Origin: Taishania pollutisoli
GTDB lineage: Bacteria; Bacteroidota; Bacteroidia; Flavobacteriales_D; Crocinitomicaceae
Direction of reading: 5' to 3'
Assembly: GCF_014518315.1 (NCBI RefSeq)
Contig: NZ_JACVEL010000009.1
Location: 1 to 64,000 of the forward strand
DNA length: 64,000 nucleotides
This document shows, one piece after another, positions 8,169 through 19,917 of this stretch. The first letter of the stretch is position 1. The number at the start of each line of letters is the position of its first letter. The notes below the pieces were generated by a model. The model was not told the origin of the DNA. It was given only the letters and a program-made list of their open reading frames with translations, and made no database searches. A program made the position numbers and the translations under genes.

Positions 8169-9109
8169 GCGAACTCATTTTTGCGGTATACTTCCGAGCT
8201 GTCTTCCGTCATCAACTGATAATACGTCTGGTAACGGGATTCGTAGATCTCTCCCGCTTCAACAGCTGCTTTAACGGCACATTTCGGCTCGTTTAAATGT
8301 TTGCAATTGTGAAATTTACACTGATTCAATCGCTCGCGCATTTCCGGGAAATAATGCGAAATATGCTCCTTTTCAATTTCGATGATTCCAAAAGCACGAA
8401 TCCCCGGAGTGTCGATGATATATCCTCCCGAAGAAAGCTGATGCATTTCTGCAAATGTTGTGGTGTGCTTTCCTTGTAAGTGAACATCGGAAATCTCACC
8501 TGTTCTTAGTTGCAGTGAAGGATCCAATCCATTTACCAACGTACTTTTACCAACCCCGGAGTGACCGGAAATCATCACTTGCTTTCCGTTGATTTCTTCT
8601 TTCAGAAATTGAATGGATGCTGGTTTTTCCGCATGGATGAGATAAGTTTCATAACCGATTTCTTTGTACATAAACGCCAGTGCCTTCGCGTATTCCAACT
8701 CCTCCTCATCGTAGAGATCAATTTTATTGAAAAGAATGGTTGTCGGAATTCGAAAGGATTCTGCCGAAACAAGAAAACGATCAATGAACGCCAGGTGCGT
8801 GACCGGATTTTTTATGGTAACAACCAGGTAAGCCCGGTCAACATTTGCAGCCAGAATCTGCATTTGCTTACTCAGGTTGGTTGACTTTCGTACAATGTAA
8901 TTGGTGCGTTTCTCGATCGATGAAATCGTTCTGTTTCCCTCTCCGTCGATTTCATCTGTCACAATAACACCGTCTCCGGCCGCAACAGGATTGGTTGTAC
9001 TCAATCCTTCCAGGCGGATTTTACCGCGAATCCTGCAGTTGACAACAGAACCATCTTCCAGTTCTACGATGTACCATTTTCCTGTCGATTTTAAAACTTT
9101 TCCCTTCAA
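8165..9109 (-). CDS. rsgA: Ribosome small subunit-dependent GTPase A
   Basis: 314-residue circularly permuted GTPase of late 30S assembly. An OB-fold N-terminus (MKGKVLKSTGKWYIVELEDG) precedes G4 FNKID (127-131), G1 GHSGVGKST (182-190), G2 KHTTT and G3 DTPG (233-236), in the permuted order typical of RsgA. The C-terminal zinc site is complete: C264, C269, H271 and C277. The frame starts with TTG at 9109; no ATG fits better, because the family begins with this MKG-like stretch. Operon with dtd (4-nt overlap). Confidence 0.96.
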   Translation of the reverse strand: MKGKVLKSTGKWYIVELEDGSVVNCRIRGKIRLEGLSTTNPVAAGDGVIVTDEIDGEGNRTISSIEKRTNYIVRKSTNLSKQMQILAANVDRAYLVVTIKNPVTHLAFIDRFLVSAESFRIPTTILFNKIDLYDEEELEYAKALAFMYKEIGYETYLIHAEKPASIQFLKEEINGKQVMISGHSGVGKSTLVNGLDPSLQLRTGEISDVHLQGKHTTTFAEMHQLSSGGYIIDTPGIRAFGIIEIEKEHISHYFPEMRERLNQCKFHNCKHLNEPKCAVKAAVEAGEIYESRYQTYYQLMTEDSSEVYRKNEFA

Positions 9110-9179
9110 GTCCGAATGTTTTTGTTTTGAATGTAAAGATAATCAGAATACCCGCAAGCACGCGTTTTAAAACGACGAC

Positions 9180-10202
9180 TTACATTTCTACGCGTGCTTT
9201 CGCCGCAATACTTTGATCGGCAAATAATCCCTTTTCATACATGTACTTTCCGGTAATGGCAATCATCGCCGCATTGTCAGTACAGTATTCAAATTTTGGA
9301 ATATATGTGTTCCATTTCAATTCGTTTGCTGTTGCTTCAATTGCTTTCCTCAGCCCGCTGTTGGCACTGACTCCACCTGCGATCGCAATTTCTTTTATAT
9401 TGAGTTCCTTTGCTGCTTTTTTTAGTTTTTTCAATAAAATTTCAATAATCGTATGCTGAATGGAGGCACACAAATCATCCAGATTTTCCCGTATAAAATC
9501 AGGGTTTTCTTTTTCCTGCTTTTGTAGAAAATAGAGGATGGATGTCTTCAGACCACTGAAACTGTAATCGTATTCCTTGATTTGTGGTTTACTGAACTCA
9601 AACCGTTTCGGATTCCCGTTCCGCGCGTGTCGATCAATTAAAGGTCCTCCCGGATAAGGAAAACCGAGTAACTTGGCAGATTTATCAAAGGCTTCACCTG
9701 CGGCATCATCAATTGTGGAGCCGATCACCTGCATTCCCAGGTAATCTTTTACCAAAACAATTTGCGTATGTCCACCGGAAACAGTGAGGCATAAAAACGG
9801 AAAGGAAGGTTTGTTTTTGTCTCCGTCGTCAATGAAATGAGCAAGTACGTGTCCGTGCATATGGTTGACGTCCATCATGGGAATATTCATCGCCAGGGAA
9901 AAGGCTTTCGAAAATGAGGTGCCGACAACCAGTGATCCCAATAATCCCGGGCCTTTGGTAAATGCAATCGCATCAATATCTTCTTTCCGGATTCCCGCTT
10001 TTTTGATGGCACTTTCCACAACAGGAATGATGTTTTGCTGGTGCGCTCTGCTCGCGAGTTCGGGCACAACTCCACCATATTCTTCATGAATTTTCTGGCC
10101 TGCTATGATATTCGATAAAATGGCAGTATTTTTGAGCACCGCAGCGGAAGTGTCATCACAAGATGATTCAATTCCCAATATTATTGTATCTTTTTTATTC
10201 AA
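9180..10202 (-). CDS. tsaD: tRNA N6-adenosine threonylcarbamoyltransferase
   Basis: 340-residue Kae1/Qri7/TsaD ATPase that transfers threonylcarbamoyl to A37 of ANN-decoding tRNAs with TsaB/TsaE. IILGIESSCDDTSAAVL opens the ASKHA fold; metal ligands are H114 and H118 in NHMHGHVLAH; YDYSFSGLKTSI and IAGGVSANSGLR are conserved. I choose the TTG at 10202. The frame also has an ATG at 10253, but it lies upstream of the best -7 box (10230-10237), would add a hydrophobic tail unusual for the family, and would overlap the divergent tamB start. Confidence 0.95.
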   Translation of the reverse strand: MNKKDTIILGIESSCDDTSAAVLKNTAILSNIIAGQKIHEEYGGVVPELASRAHQQNIIPVVESAIKKAGIRKEDIDAIAFTKGPGLLGSLVVGTSFSKAFSLAMNIPMMDVNHMHGHVLAHFIDDGDKNKPSFPFLCLTVSGGHTQIVLVKDYLGMQVIGSTIDDAAGEAFDKSAKLLGFPYPGGPLIDRHARNGNPKRFEFSKPQIKEYDYSFSGLKTSILYFLQKQEKENPDFIRENLDDLCASIQHTIIEILLKKLKKAAKELNIKEIAIAGGVSANSGLRKAIEATANELKWNTYIPKFEYCTDNAAMIAITGKYMYEKGLFADQSIAAKARVEM

Positions 10203-10216
10203 GTTACGTAATTTTG
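10184..10216 (+). promoter_or_regulatory. Candidate promoter of tamB
   Basis: TTG (10184-10186), 22-nt spacer, TAATTTTG (10209-10216; perfect TAnnTTTG), 9 nt before the ATG at 10226. It lies inside the 5' end of tsaD. The predicted leader is only a few nucleotides. Confidence 0.5.
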
Positions 10217-10225
10217 TACAGAAAT

Positions 10226-13200
10226 ATGGCAAAAATACTGAAAATAATAGCACGCTCGCTCTATGAAATCATTGAGTGGATCATGTTTTTATTGATTGTT
10301 GCCGCCTTTGCTATTCGTACAAGTCCGGTCCAAACTTTTCTTGCCCGTTACGCTACCGACTTCCTTTCCAAAGAGTTGGGAACAACCGTGTCTATTGACA
10401 AACTCGATATTGTGTTTGTTGACCGGGTAGATTTGAAAGGAGTATTATTGCTCAACCAAAACCAAAGCGATACGATTGCCAGTGTAAAAAGCCTGCTGGT
10501 TAACATAGACGGAATCACGAATCTTCAGAATAAAATCCACCTGCATACCATCGCTCTTGAGGGAGGTGTTGTGAAAATTAGTAAAGATGCAGAGAAGGGG
10601 GAGATGAACCTGAAGTTTATCATTGATTATTTTAAATCGGACAAACCGAAGAAAAAGAAATCCATGCTGTTCCAGGTTGATAACATCTACCTGAGTGATG
10701 TACGGTTCCATTATGACAATTATCTGAGTCCTCGGAAAGAAGAGGGAATGGATTACCAGCATTTGTTGCTCAAAAATATCTACCTGGATGCGGAAGACAT
10801 TCGCATGGACAATGGTGTCATCACGGCTTCAGTGGATAAGTTATCGGCATTTGAACAATGCGGTTTTCAACTGGATGCGTTTCAGTCGGAACTGAACGTT
10901 TCTAACAAAGGGGTTGACCTGAAAAACGTGTCCATCAAAACACCGCTGTCAGACATTCAGAGCAACCGGTTTCAGCTGAAGTATACCAGTTATACCCAAT
11001 TCAAATCCTTTGTGGATAGCGTTGCTTTTGATGCTGATTTGAAAAAAAGCAGTGTTTCATTTTCCGATATCGCTGTTTTTGCTCCGCAATTGGCAGGAAT
11101 GGATCAGCAGGTTGAAATCGAAGGGAAGTTTTCCAAATTTGTAAAAAATCTGAAAGTTGAAGATTTTGTCCTCAAAACAGGGAATAAAACCGAATTGAGA
11201 GGAACAATTAATTTACCAGATTTCAGAGAACTGACAAATGCTTTTTACCAGGAACGAATCAATTACGCATACGTTGATTTGAAAGATATCCAACAGATCA
11301 AGCTTCCCAAATCCAGTTCCACGCGAAAGATCAATCTTGATGCGACCCTGAACCGCCTGGGATTTTTTGAAGCGCAGGACATTCGCCTGGATGGGATTTA
11401 TTCCCAGTTCGTTCTTTCCTCGGATGAAATTAAAACCGCGATTGGTTCTGTGAACATGGATAATGGAATCTTGTTTACTCATAACCCTGCAAATAACTCC
11501 TTCTTATTTTCACATTCTCAGGCCAGTGCCTATGATGTAAAAATTAACCAGTTCAACCTGGGGAAATTTCTGGATAATTCGATTGTCGGGGTCGTTGACG
11601 GTACCTTTTTTCTGGGGGGTGAAGCATTTTCCCTCTCAGATATTGAGTTCAATAAAATTGAAGGGGATGTGAACCGATTTGATCTGGCCGATTATTCGTA
11701 TTCCGGTATTTCGGTAAAAAATACGACGTTTGCGAAGAAAATCCTCTATGCGGAAGTTGATGTAGAAGACAGAAACCTGTTGCTGGACTATAGCGGTACG
11801 ATTGATTTGAACGGCGCTCCTAAGATGGATATGACTATCGGGCTTCAAAAAGCGTTGTTGGGGAAATTAAATATTACGGAAAATGACAGTACAAACCTGA
11901 CAGCACAGATTCGTTTGAATACAGTAGGCGTGAATCCGAATACAATGGACGGGACGGCTGTAATGGAAAGCATTAAATATGTAGAAGGAGAGAATACGAT
12001 TGAAATCCCCAATCTGACATTAACCGTTAACAGAGATCCCGGAAACGACCTGTTTGAATTGAGAAGTTCACTGGTAAATGCAACAGCGACAGGTAAAGTC
12101 GATTTCAATAAAATCGGGACAATCATCCAGGACCAGTTGAATCACCTGTTCCCCGGGTTAGCTTCCTTTAAACCTCAGAAACATACAAAACACCAGGAAC
12201 TGAACTCATCGGATCATGTAGACTTTCAGGTAGAAGTAATTGATTTACGCGACTTTTTTAATATTTTTCAACCAAAGCTAAGCGTTTCCTCCGGTACTAT
12301 TGCGAAAGGGGGGTATGATGCTTCAAAACGTTTTTTTGAACTGGATTTTACGTCCGATAGAATTGAATACGATGGAAAAATCGCACGGGGAATTCACTTA
12401 AAACAGCTGGCTGACAGTACGTCTATTAATGCGGACTACAACTTCTCTTCCCTGAGTTTGAACGATTCCATCACATTGGACAGTTTGCGATTCACAGGAA
12501 TTGGAAACGGAGACAATCTGGCATCGAAACTTACCTGGAACCCGGGAACGGAAAACGCATCAAAAATTGAATGGAGAACACAAATAGAATCGGAAACCAG
12601 GTATAAATTTACCCTTGATCCATCCTTTTTCGGGATCAACAAACAAAACTGGAACATCGATAAAGAGGCAATTGTACTCATCGATTCTACGACCATTGAT
12701 GTCGCAGGACTGCGCTTATCCAGTGAAGAACAGTTTATTTCCGTCTTTGGAAAAGTATCAACGGACGACCGCGATAAACTCAATTTCGAAGTCAACGAAA
12801 TCGATTTAAATAAGCTCGCCCAGATGCTTGGGTTGGATATGACACTTGCAGGAAAGTTGAATGGCTGGGGATTCATTACCAACCCGTATAAAAATCTGAC
12901 CTACATGGGAGATTTAAATGTCAAAGGGTTGGTGATTGACGCCGAAGAGGTAGGAGACGTGTATTTATTGTCTCAATGGGATGATAGTAAAAATGTGATT
13001 GATCTTTCAGGGGATTTGATTTACAGGGGAGTACCGACTTTCCAGTTCAAAGGAAACTATGACGTCAGCAAGGAAAAAGATAACCTCGATTTTGACCTGG
13101 TGTTTGATCAGACCAATATTTCATTTGTCAACGCCTTCATGGATCCGTTGGTTGTGGATAACATTAAAGGATTTGTCAACGGGCAGCTGGATGTGAAAGG

Positions 13201-14794
13201 ATCGATTTCAAGACCTGTTATTGAAGGAACAGTTAACCTGGACAATGCGTCTGCGAAGATTGTAATGCTCGGAACCAGCTTCAGTTTTACAGGCCCGATG
13301 TACGCGGATAAAGACGGTTTCTATATTGACTATATGCCGATCTCCGATGCGGAAGGAAATACCGGCGCGCTGACAGGATCCATTTACCACACCGATTATA
13401 AAAACTGGAACTTTGATGTGGCGATAAACATTGAGGAAGACTATTACAGAAGAGATGCCAATCAACGATGGGTAAAGTTGCCGCTCGACAGATTCCTGGT
13501 AATGAATACCGATGCCAGAAGCGGGAACATGTACTACGGAAAAGCCTATGCGACAGGGACAGTAGGGATTTTCGGATACCTGAACAATCTGGATATTAAT
13601 GTGAACATAAAAACACAAAAAGGCACCTGGGTGAATCTTTCCCTGTTCGGACAAAGCGAATTGAGCGAAGATAATTTTATTGAATTCAAATCTTCCGATA
13701 CAATTGAGGTAGAAACCGCACCTAAAATCGACTTTTCGGGAGTATCCCTTAACCTGAATTTTGACGTCACGCAAGATGCGCAGTTAAAATTGATTTTCAA
13801 TGAACAAACAGGAGATGAGATAACCGCCGTCGGGGATGGTAAAATAGGATTGCGCCTGGATAACCTGGGGCAAATGGCACTGGAAGGAACTTATACCGTA
13901 CGGGAAGGAAGTAAATACAATTTCGTGCTGGGACCGATCAAAGAAACCTTCTTTATTTCCGACGGGGGAAGTATCACCTGGACGGGAAACCCATACGAAG
14001 CGAACCTGAATTTACAGGCCTACTATAAAGTGCGGGCCAATTTAGGTGATTTATCTCCGGAACTCCTCACAAGCGGAAATCAGGAAGTTAATTGTTACCT
14101 GAAATTATCCGAATCCTTAATGCGTCCGACCATTGATTTTGATATCAAGGCACCGAAAGCACCGGAAACAGATAAAGCGTTATTGGCCCAATTAACATCC
14201 GACAAGGACGAATTGAACCGTCAGTTCTTTTCGTTGCTTTTGTGGAAGAAGTTCCAGCCGATGAAAGGAAGCTCAAGAGCCAGCGGGGGAGCGGCGTTGG
14301 ATTTGGCAAGCAACCAGATCAACTCCCTTCTGTCGCAGGTTTCCCAAGATTATAAACTCAACGTAGACATGAATTCGGATGCGAATGGGGGGAGTGAATA
14401 CGCATTTGGAGTTGAAAAAGGATTCCTGGATGATCAGTTGGTAATCTCCGGTTCATTTGGTACACGTAATTCCGCGTCAGGCGAGCAGACACAGTCCTCA
14501 CTGATCGGAGATATTGAAATTGAATATAAATTGAACAAAGACGGTACATTCCGTATCAATGTATTCAATGAATCGAACGACAACAGGGCGTTGCAATCAA
14601 ATAACCGGGGGCAATTCAAGCAAGGTGTCGGGATTTACTACAAAGAAAGTTTCAATACGTTCAAAGACTTTAAATTACTGCAGCAATTCTTTGACATCTT
14701 CCGGTCAAAGAAAAACAAGCGCTATCCGATTCGCAGAAAAAAACAGCAAACTCCGATTCCGAAGGATGGAGTGCTGCCAAAGGAAGAAAAATAA
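10226..14794 (+). CDS. tamB: TamB-like translocation/assembly protein (DUF490)
   Basis: 1522 residues from ATG 10226 (an upstream in-frame start at 10163 would overlap tsaD). A short cytoplasmic N-terminus and one membrane anchor (IIEWIMFLLIVAAFAI) precede a very long beta-rich periplasmic region and a C-terminal TamB/DUF490 domain (about 1090-1480) with FDIKAPKAPETDKALLAQL, FFSLLLWKKF and the final FGVEKGFLDDQLVISGSFGT region. TamB-type proteins bridge the envelope and are linked to outer-membrane protein insertion and lipid transport; that role is from the family. The C-terminal tail is Lys/Arg-rich. No TamA/BamA-like gene is adjacent here. Confidence 0.9.
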   Translation: MAKILKIIARSLYEIIEWIMFLLIVAAFAIRTSPVQTFLARYATDFLSKELGTTVSIDKLDIVFVDRVDLKGVLLLNQNQSDTIASVKSLLVNIDGITNLQNKIHLHTIALEGGVVKISKDAEKGEMNLKFIIDYFKSDKPKKKKSMLFQVDNIYLSDVRFHYDNYLSPRKEEGMDYQHLLLKNIYLDAEDIRMDNGVITASVDKLSAFEQCGFQLDAFQSELNVSNKGVDLKNVSIKTPLSDIQSNRFQLKYTSYTQFKSFVDSVAFDADLKKSSVSFSDIAVFAPQLAGMDQQVEIEGKFSKFVKNLKVEDFVLKTGNKTELRGTINLPDFRELTNAFYQERINYAYVDLKDIQQIKLPKSSSTRKINLDATLNRLGFFEAQDIRLDGIYSQFVLSSDEIKTAIGSVNMDNGILFTHNPANNSFLFSHSQASAYDVKINQFNLGKFLDNSIVGVVDGTFFLGGEAFSLSDIEFNKIEGDVNRFDLADYSYSGISVKNTTFAKKILYAEVDVEDRNLLLDYSGTIDLNGAPKMDMTIGLQKALLGKLNITENDSTNLTAQIRLNTVGVNPNTMDGTAVMESIKYVEGENTIEIPNLTLTVNRDPGNDLFELRSSLVNATATGKVDFNKIGTIIQDQLNHLFPGLASFKPQKHTKHQELNSSDHVDFQVEVIDLRDFFNIFQPKLSVSSGTIAKGGYDASKRFFELDFTSDRIEYDGKIARGIHLKQLADSTSINADYNFSSLSLNDSITLDSLRFTGIGNGDNLASKLTWNPGTENASKIEWRTQIESETRYKFTLDPSFFGINKQNWNIDKEAIVLIDSTTIDVAGLRLSSEEQFISVFGKVSTDDRDKLNFEVNEIDLNKLAQMLGLDMTLAGKLNGWGFITNPYKNLTYMGDLNVKGLVIDAEEVGDVYLLSQWDDSKNVIDLSGDLIYRGVPTFQFKGNYDVSKEKDNLDFDLVFDQTNISFVNAFMDPLVVDNIKGFVNGQLDVKGSISRPVIEGTVNLDNASAKIVMLGTSFSFTGPMYADKDGFYIDYMPISDAEGNTGALTGSIYHTDYKNWNFDVAINIEEDYYRRDANQRWVKLPLDRFLVMNTDARSGNMYYGKAYATGTVGIFGYLNNLDINVNIKTQKGTWVNLSLFGQSELSEDNFIEFKSSDTIEVETAPKIDFSGVSLNLNFDVTQDAQLKLIFNEQTGDEITAVGDGKIGLRLDNLGQMALEGTYTVREGSKYNFVLGPIKETFFISDGGSITWTGNPYEANLNLQAYYKVRANLGDLSPELLTSGNQEVNCYLKLSESLMRPTIDFDIKAPKAPETDKALLAQLTSDKDELNRQFFSLLLWKKFQPMKGSSRASGGAALDLASNQINSLLSQVSQDYKLNVDMNSDANGGSEYAFGVEKGFLDDQLVISGSFGTRNSASGEQTQSSLIGDIEIEYKLNKDGTFRINVFNESNDNRALQSNNRGQFKQGVGIYYKESFNTFKDFKLLQQFFDIFRSKKNKRYPIRRKKQQTPIPKDGVLPKEEK
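10230..10237 (-). promoter_or_regulatory. Candidate -7 element TATTTTTG for tsaD
   Basis: Perfect TAnnTTTG on the minus strand inside the first codons of tamB. It gives a leader of about 20 nt to the TTG start at 10202. No TTG at -33. Confidence 0.45.
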
Positions 14795-14799
14795 GTTTG

Positions 14800-15168
14800 T
14801 TAGTGCGTGTTGACCATGTGGTTTGCAATCGGAGGGAAAATGGAATAAAAAGAATTCCCCAATTCAAGATCGTCTGCAAAAACAGTATCAATGGCGGCAC
14901 GCATACACCGCAGCCATTCTTCTTTTGCCTGATCATCAATGCGGTGTGGCAGGTGGCGCATCCGCATCTTCGGATGGCCATATTCCCGTGAATAGAGATC
15001 CGGACCGCCCAAAAACTGTGTGAGAAACTTAATTTGTTTTTCCTGAATCAATTGATGGTCATTGGCAAATAAATGACCAATAACGGGAGAAATGAAAACC
15101 TTTTTATAAAATTCCCGTACAACCAATTCAAGACGTCTCTCACCGATTCTTTCGTAGAAATTTTTCAT
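14800..15168 (-). CDS. Group II truncated haemoglobin
   Basis: 122-residue 2-on-2 globin. FYERIGERRLELVVREFYKKV forms helices A/B with Tyr21 at the expected B10 site; FLTQFLGGPDLYSREYGHP is the EF region; proximal His72 lies in RMRHLPHRI; Trp85 in EEWLRCM is the G8 tryptophan that marks group II (HbO) globins. Such proteins bind O2 or NO and are linked to oxidative or nitrosative stress. It converges on tamB (5-nt gap) and diverges from the OmpA gene (47-nt gap). Confidence 0.93.
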   Translation of the reverse strand: MKNFYERIGERRLELVVREFYKKVFISPVIGHLFANDHQLIQEKQIKFLTQFLGGPDLYSREYGHPKMRMRHLPHRIDDQAKEEWLRCMRAAIDTVFADDLELGNSFYSIFPPIANHMVNTH

Positions 15169-15215
15169 AGACGTCTGATAAGTTTTAGAAAATTAGTAAC
15201 TTAGTATCAACCATT

Positions 15216-16397
15216 ATGTGCAAAACGTTGAATATCCTGCTATTTTTTTTCCTGTCTTTCTGCAGTTTCGGGTATACCCAGAAAGTGAAGGATACGTATT
15301 CCGCTTGCGAAGGTACAATAAATATTTTCAGGTCAAATTCATTTACATTGCAGTTCCTGGGGCAGAAAGGTAACAGTAACCGCTTTTCACAGTACCCGGC
15401 ATTGAAGCACATCACATCTGGTAACCAGATCTGGTTTTCATTTGTGGCCCCCACAAACGGTTCCGTATCATTGGAGATTTCTTCTAAACGAACAGGGTTG
15501 AGGCTGATTGTATTTGATGCGGCGGAGAACAACGTATGTACAGATATTTCTTCCGGCAATGCGGAAATTAAACGCTTGCTGGAACCTGCAGATGTTTCTG
15601 TAATCGGTTTGAGCGAACATGTAACAGAAGCGTTTCAATACCCGTTGCAAATTGAAAAAGGGAAAACACTTCATTTTGTTGTTATCGCTGATCACGATCA
15701 CCCGGAATACATCCAGATGGATTTTCGGTTTCATTCAGACGATCCGGGCTTTTCTGAATACAAATCCAAAGAAGTCAATCTGAAAAAAGACCGGGAAACA
15801 CCTTCTTTAATTGTTCAGGTGAGGGATAAAGAAACAGGGAAGCCGCTGGTTGCTGATTTGATTTTGAAAGGTGTTCGCAAATACGACGGAATGTATAACG
15901 TCAGTGATTTGGTATTTGACATCAACCGGAAATCAAAAATTGAGTTTTATTGTGATCACGAAGGGTACTTTTTTAAGGATTCGTCTAATATTGCCATTTC
16001 CGCGGAAAAAGACAACCTGCTCCTGATTGAACTGGAACCGGTCCGTTCAGGAAAATCGGTTCAGATCGGGGGAATCGAATTCATTCCGGGAACAAGCCAG
16101 ATTACCGAAAATTCAATCCCTAAACTCAATCGTTTAAAGGATTTTTTGATCATCAATGCAATGCTCAACATCGAGATCCAGGGACACGTTTATGAACCGG
16201 GAGAGGACAATTCGTTTTCAGGGCAAAAAATGTCGGAAGCAAGGGCGAGAAGGATTATGAAATACCTGACAGATCATGGAATCAATAAAGAACGGTTGTC
16301 GGCCGTAGGATATGGAAATACAAAACCAATCTATAAAAATCCGAAGACGTATAGCGAGGAACAGGCCAACAGAAGAGTGGAAATTCTGATCAAATAA
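15216..16397 (+). CDS. OmpA-family peptidoglycan-associated envelope protein
   Basis: 393 residues. A signal peptide (MCKTLNILLFFFLSFCSFGYT) precedes an N-terminal beta-rich domain of about 190 residues that I do not assign, then a short carboxypeptidase-regulatory-like segment (LIVQVRDKETGKPLVADLILKG, near 200), and a C-terminal OmpA domain (about 285-393) with IEIQGHVYEPGEDN, SEARARRIMKYLTDHGI, RLSAVGYGNTKPI and NRRVEILIK. The OmpA domain should anchor the protein to peptidoglycan. Single gene, divergent from the globin. Confidence 0.88.
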   Translation: MCKTLNILLFFFLSFCSFGYTQKVKDTYSACEGTINIFRSNSFTLQFLGQKGNSNRFSQYPALKHITSGNQIWFSFVAPTNGSVSLEISSKRTGLRLIVFDAAENNVCTDISSGNAEIKRLLEPADVSVIGLSEHVTEAFQYPLQIEKGKTLHFVVIADHDHPEYIQMDFRFHSDDPGFSEYKSKEVNLKKDRETPSLIVQVRDKETGKPLVADLILKGVRKYDGMYNVSDLVFDINRKSKIEFYCDHEGYFFKDSSNIAISAEKDNLLLIELEPVRSGKSVQIGGIEFIPGTSQITENSIPKLNRLKDFLIINAMLNIEIQGHVYEPGEDNSFSGQKMSEARARRIMKYLTDHGINKERLSAVGYGNTKPIYKNPKTYSEEQANRRVEILIK

Positions 16398-16435
16398 TTA
16401 TTTTCATTCTTTTTTCACAGATATCCGCTACGGAT

Positions 16436-16466
16436 TTGATTCTTCTGTTTTTTAGGTTACTTTTGC
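16436..16466 (+). promoter_or_regulatory. Candidate promoter of purM
   Basis: TTG (16436-16438), 20-nt spacer, TACTTTTG (16459-16466; perfect), giving a leader of about 11 nt to the ATG at 16483. Confidence 0.65.
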
Positions 16467-16482
16467 GCTTAAAATTTAGTTT

Positions 16483-17649
16483 ATGTCTGACAAGCGCTAT
16501 AATCTCAGAGGAGTTTCCGCAGGAAAAGAAGATGTGCACAATGCGATTAAGAATGTTGATAAAGGATTGTTTCCCCGTGCATTCTGTAAAATCGTTCCGG
16601 ATTACTTATCGGGTGATGAAGAATACTGTATCGTCATGCATGCCGACGGAGCGGGTACCAAATCTTCTCTGGCTTATATGTACTGGAAAGAAACCGGAGA
16701 TTTATCTGTGTGGAAAGGCATTGCCCAGGACGCATTGATCATGAATATTGATGATTTACTCTGTGTCGGAGCAACAGATAATATCTTGCTTTCTTCTACA
16801 ATCGGACGCAATAAAAATGTAATCCCCGGAGAAGTGATTTCTGCTATTATCAACGGAACGGAAGAATTACTGGAGCAGTTGAGAGAACAGGGGATCGGCA
16901 TCCATTCGACAGGTGGAGAGACGGCAGACGTAGGGGATCTTGTGCGCACCATCATTGTAGACTCTACGGTTGTCTGCAGAATGAAGCGCACGGATGTTAT
17001 TTCCAATCATACCATTCAGCCGGGAGATGTGATCGTAGGATTGGCATCCTATGGAAAAGCAGCCTATGAAACGGAGTACAACGGAGGAATGGGAAGTAAC
17101 GGCTTGACATCTGCACGCCACGATGTGTTTGGAAAATACCTGGCAGAACGTTATCCTGAAAGTTTTGATCCGGAAGTTCCGGCCGAATTGGTGTATGCCG
17201 GAACAAAACAATTGACAGACCGCATTGAAAATGCACCGATTGACGCAGGGAAGCTGGTACTTTCACCTACACGAACGTACGCACCGATCATCAAGCAAAT
17301 TTTAGAAAAATACCGCCCGCACATTCACGGAATGGTACATTGTTCGGGGGGAGCGCAAACAAAAGTGCTGCATTTTGTTGAAAATGTACATGTCATCAAA
17401 GACAATTTATTTCCGATTCCACCACTGTTTAAATTGATTCAGGAAGAATCAGAAACCGATTGGCAGGAAATGTACAAAGTGTTCAATATGGGACACCGCA
17501 TGGAAATTTATTGTCCGCAGGAAATTGCACAACACATCATTGATTGCTCCACTGCATTTGGTGTGGAAGCACAGATTGTGGGTAGAGTAGAGGCATCCGA
17601 CAGTAAAAAACTGACCATCGAGTCACCTTACGGAACGTTTTATTATTAA
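16483..17649 (+). CDS. purM: Phosphoribosylformylglycinamidine cyclo-ligase (AIR synthase)
   Basis: 388-residue PurM, the ATP-dependent ring closure of FGAM to AIR in purine synthesis. It has the PurM/ThiL/SelD-type ATP-binding N-terminal domain with HADGAGTKSSLAYMYWKETG (about 50-70), ALIMNIDDLLCVGA (about 85) and STGGETADVGDLVRT (about 145), then the AIRS C-terminal domain with GMVHCSGGAQTKVLHFVEN. It is somewhat longer than the E. coli enzyme, in line with Bacteroidota forms. It ends 2 nt from the convergent ligA stop, with no terminator visible between. Confidence 0.95.
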   Translation: MSDKRYNLRGVSAGKEDVHNAIKNVDKGLFPRAFCKIVPDYLSGDEEYCIVMHADGAGTKSSLAYMYWKETGDLSVWKGIAQDALIMNIDDLLCVGATDNILLSSTIGRNKNVIPGEVISAIINGTEELLEQLREQGIGIHSTGGETADVGDLVRTIIVDSTVVCRMKRTDVISNHTIQPGDVIVGLASYGKAAYETEYNGGMGSNGLTSARHDVFGKYLAERYPESFDPEVPAELVYAGTKQLTDRIENAPIDAGKLVLSPTRTYAPIIKQILEKYRPHIHGMVHCSGGAQTKVLHFVENVHVIKDNLFPIPPLFKLIQEESETDWQEMYKVFNMGHRMEIYCPQEIAQHIIDCSTAFGVEAQIVGRVEASDSKKLTIESPYGTFYY

Positions 17650-17651
17650 CA

Positions 17652-19745
<2,094 letters not shown>

Positions 19746-19917
19746 CTATTTTTCAACAGGTGAATGGGTAGAATATTTTTTGATTTTTAGACGTGTTTAA
19801 AAAAATATATGTATTATTGCACCACCTAAAAGAACAACCTGCATTCACTTTTTACAAAAATCATTTCCTTATATTTTATTAAGATATAAAAAATTAATAC
19901 CCACTTTATCAATATTT

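Noticed and set aside
13208-13774. 188-codon leftward frame inside tamB
   Set aside because: It is fully antisense to a conserved part of tamB, has no promoter and resembles no protein family.
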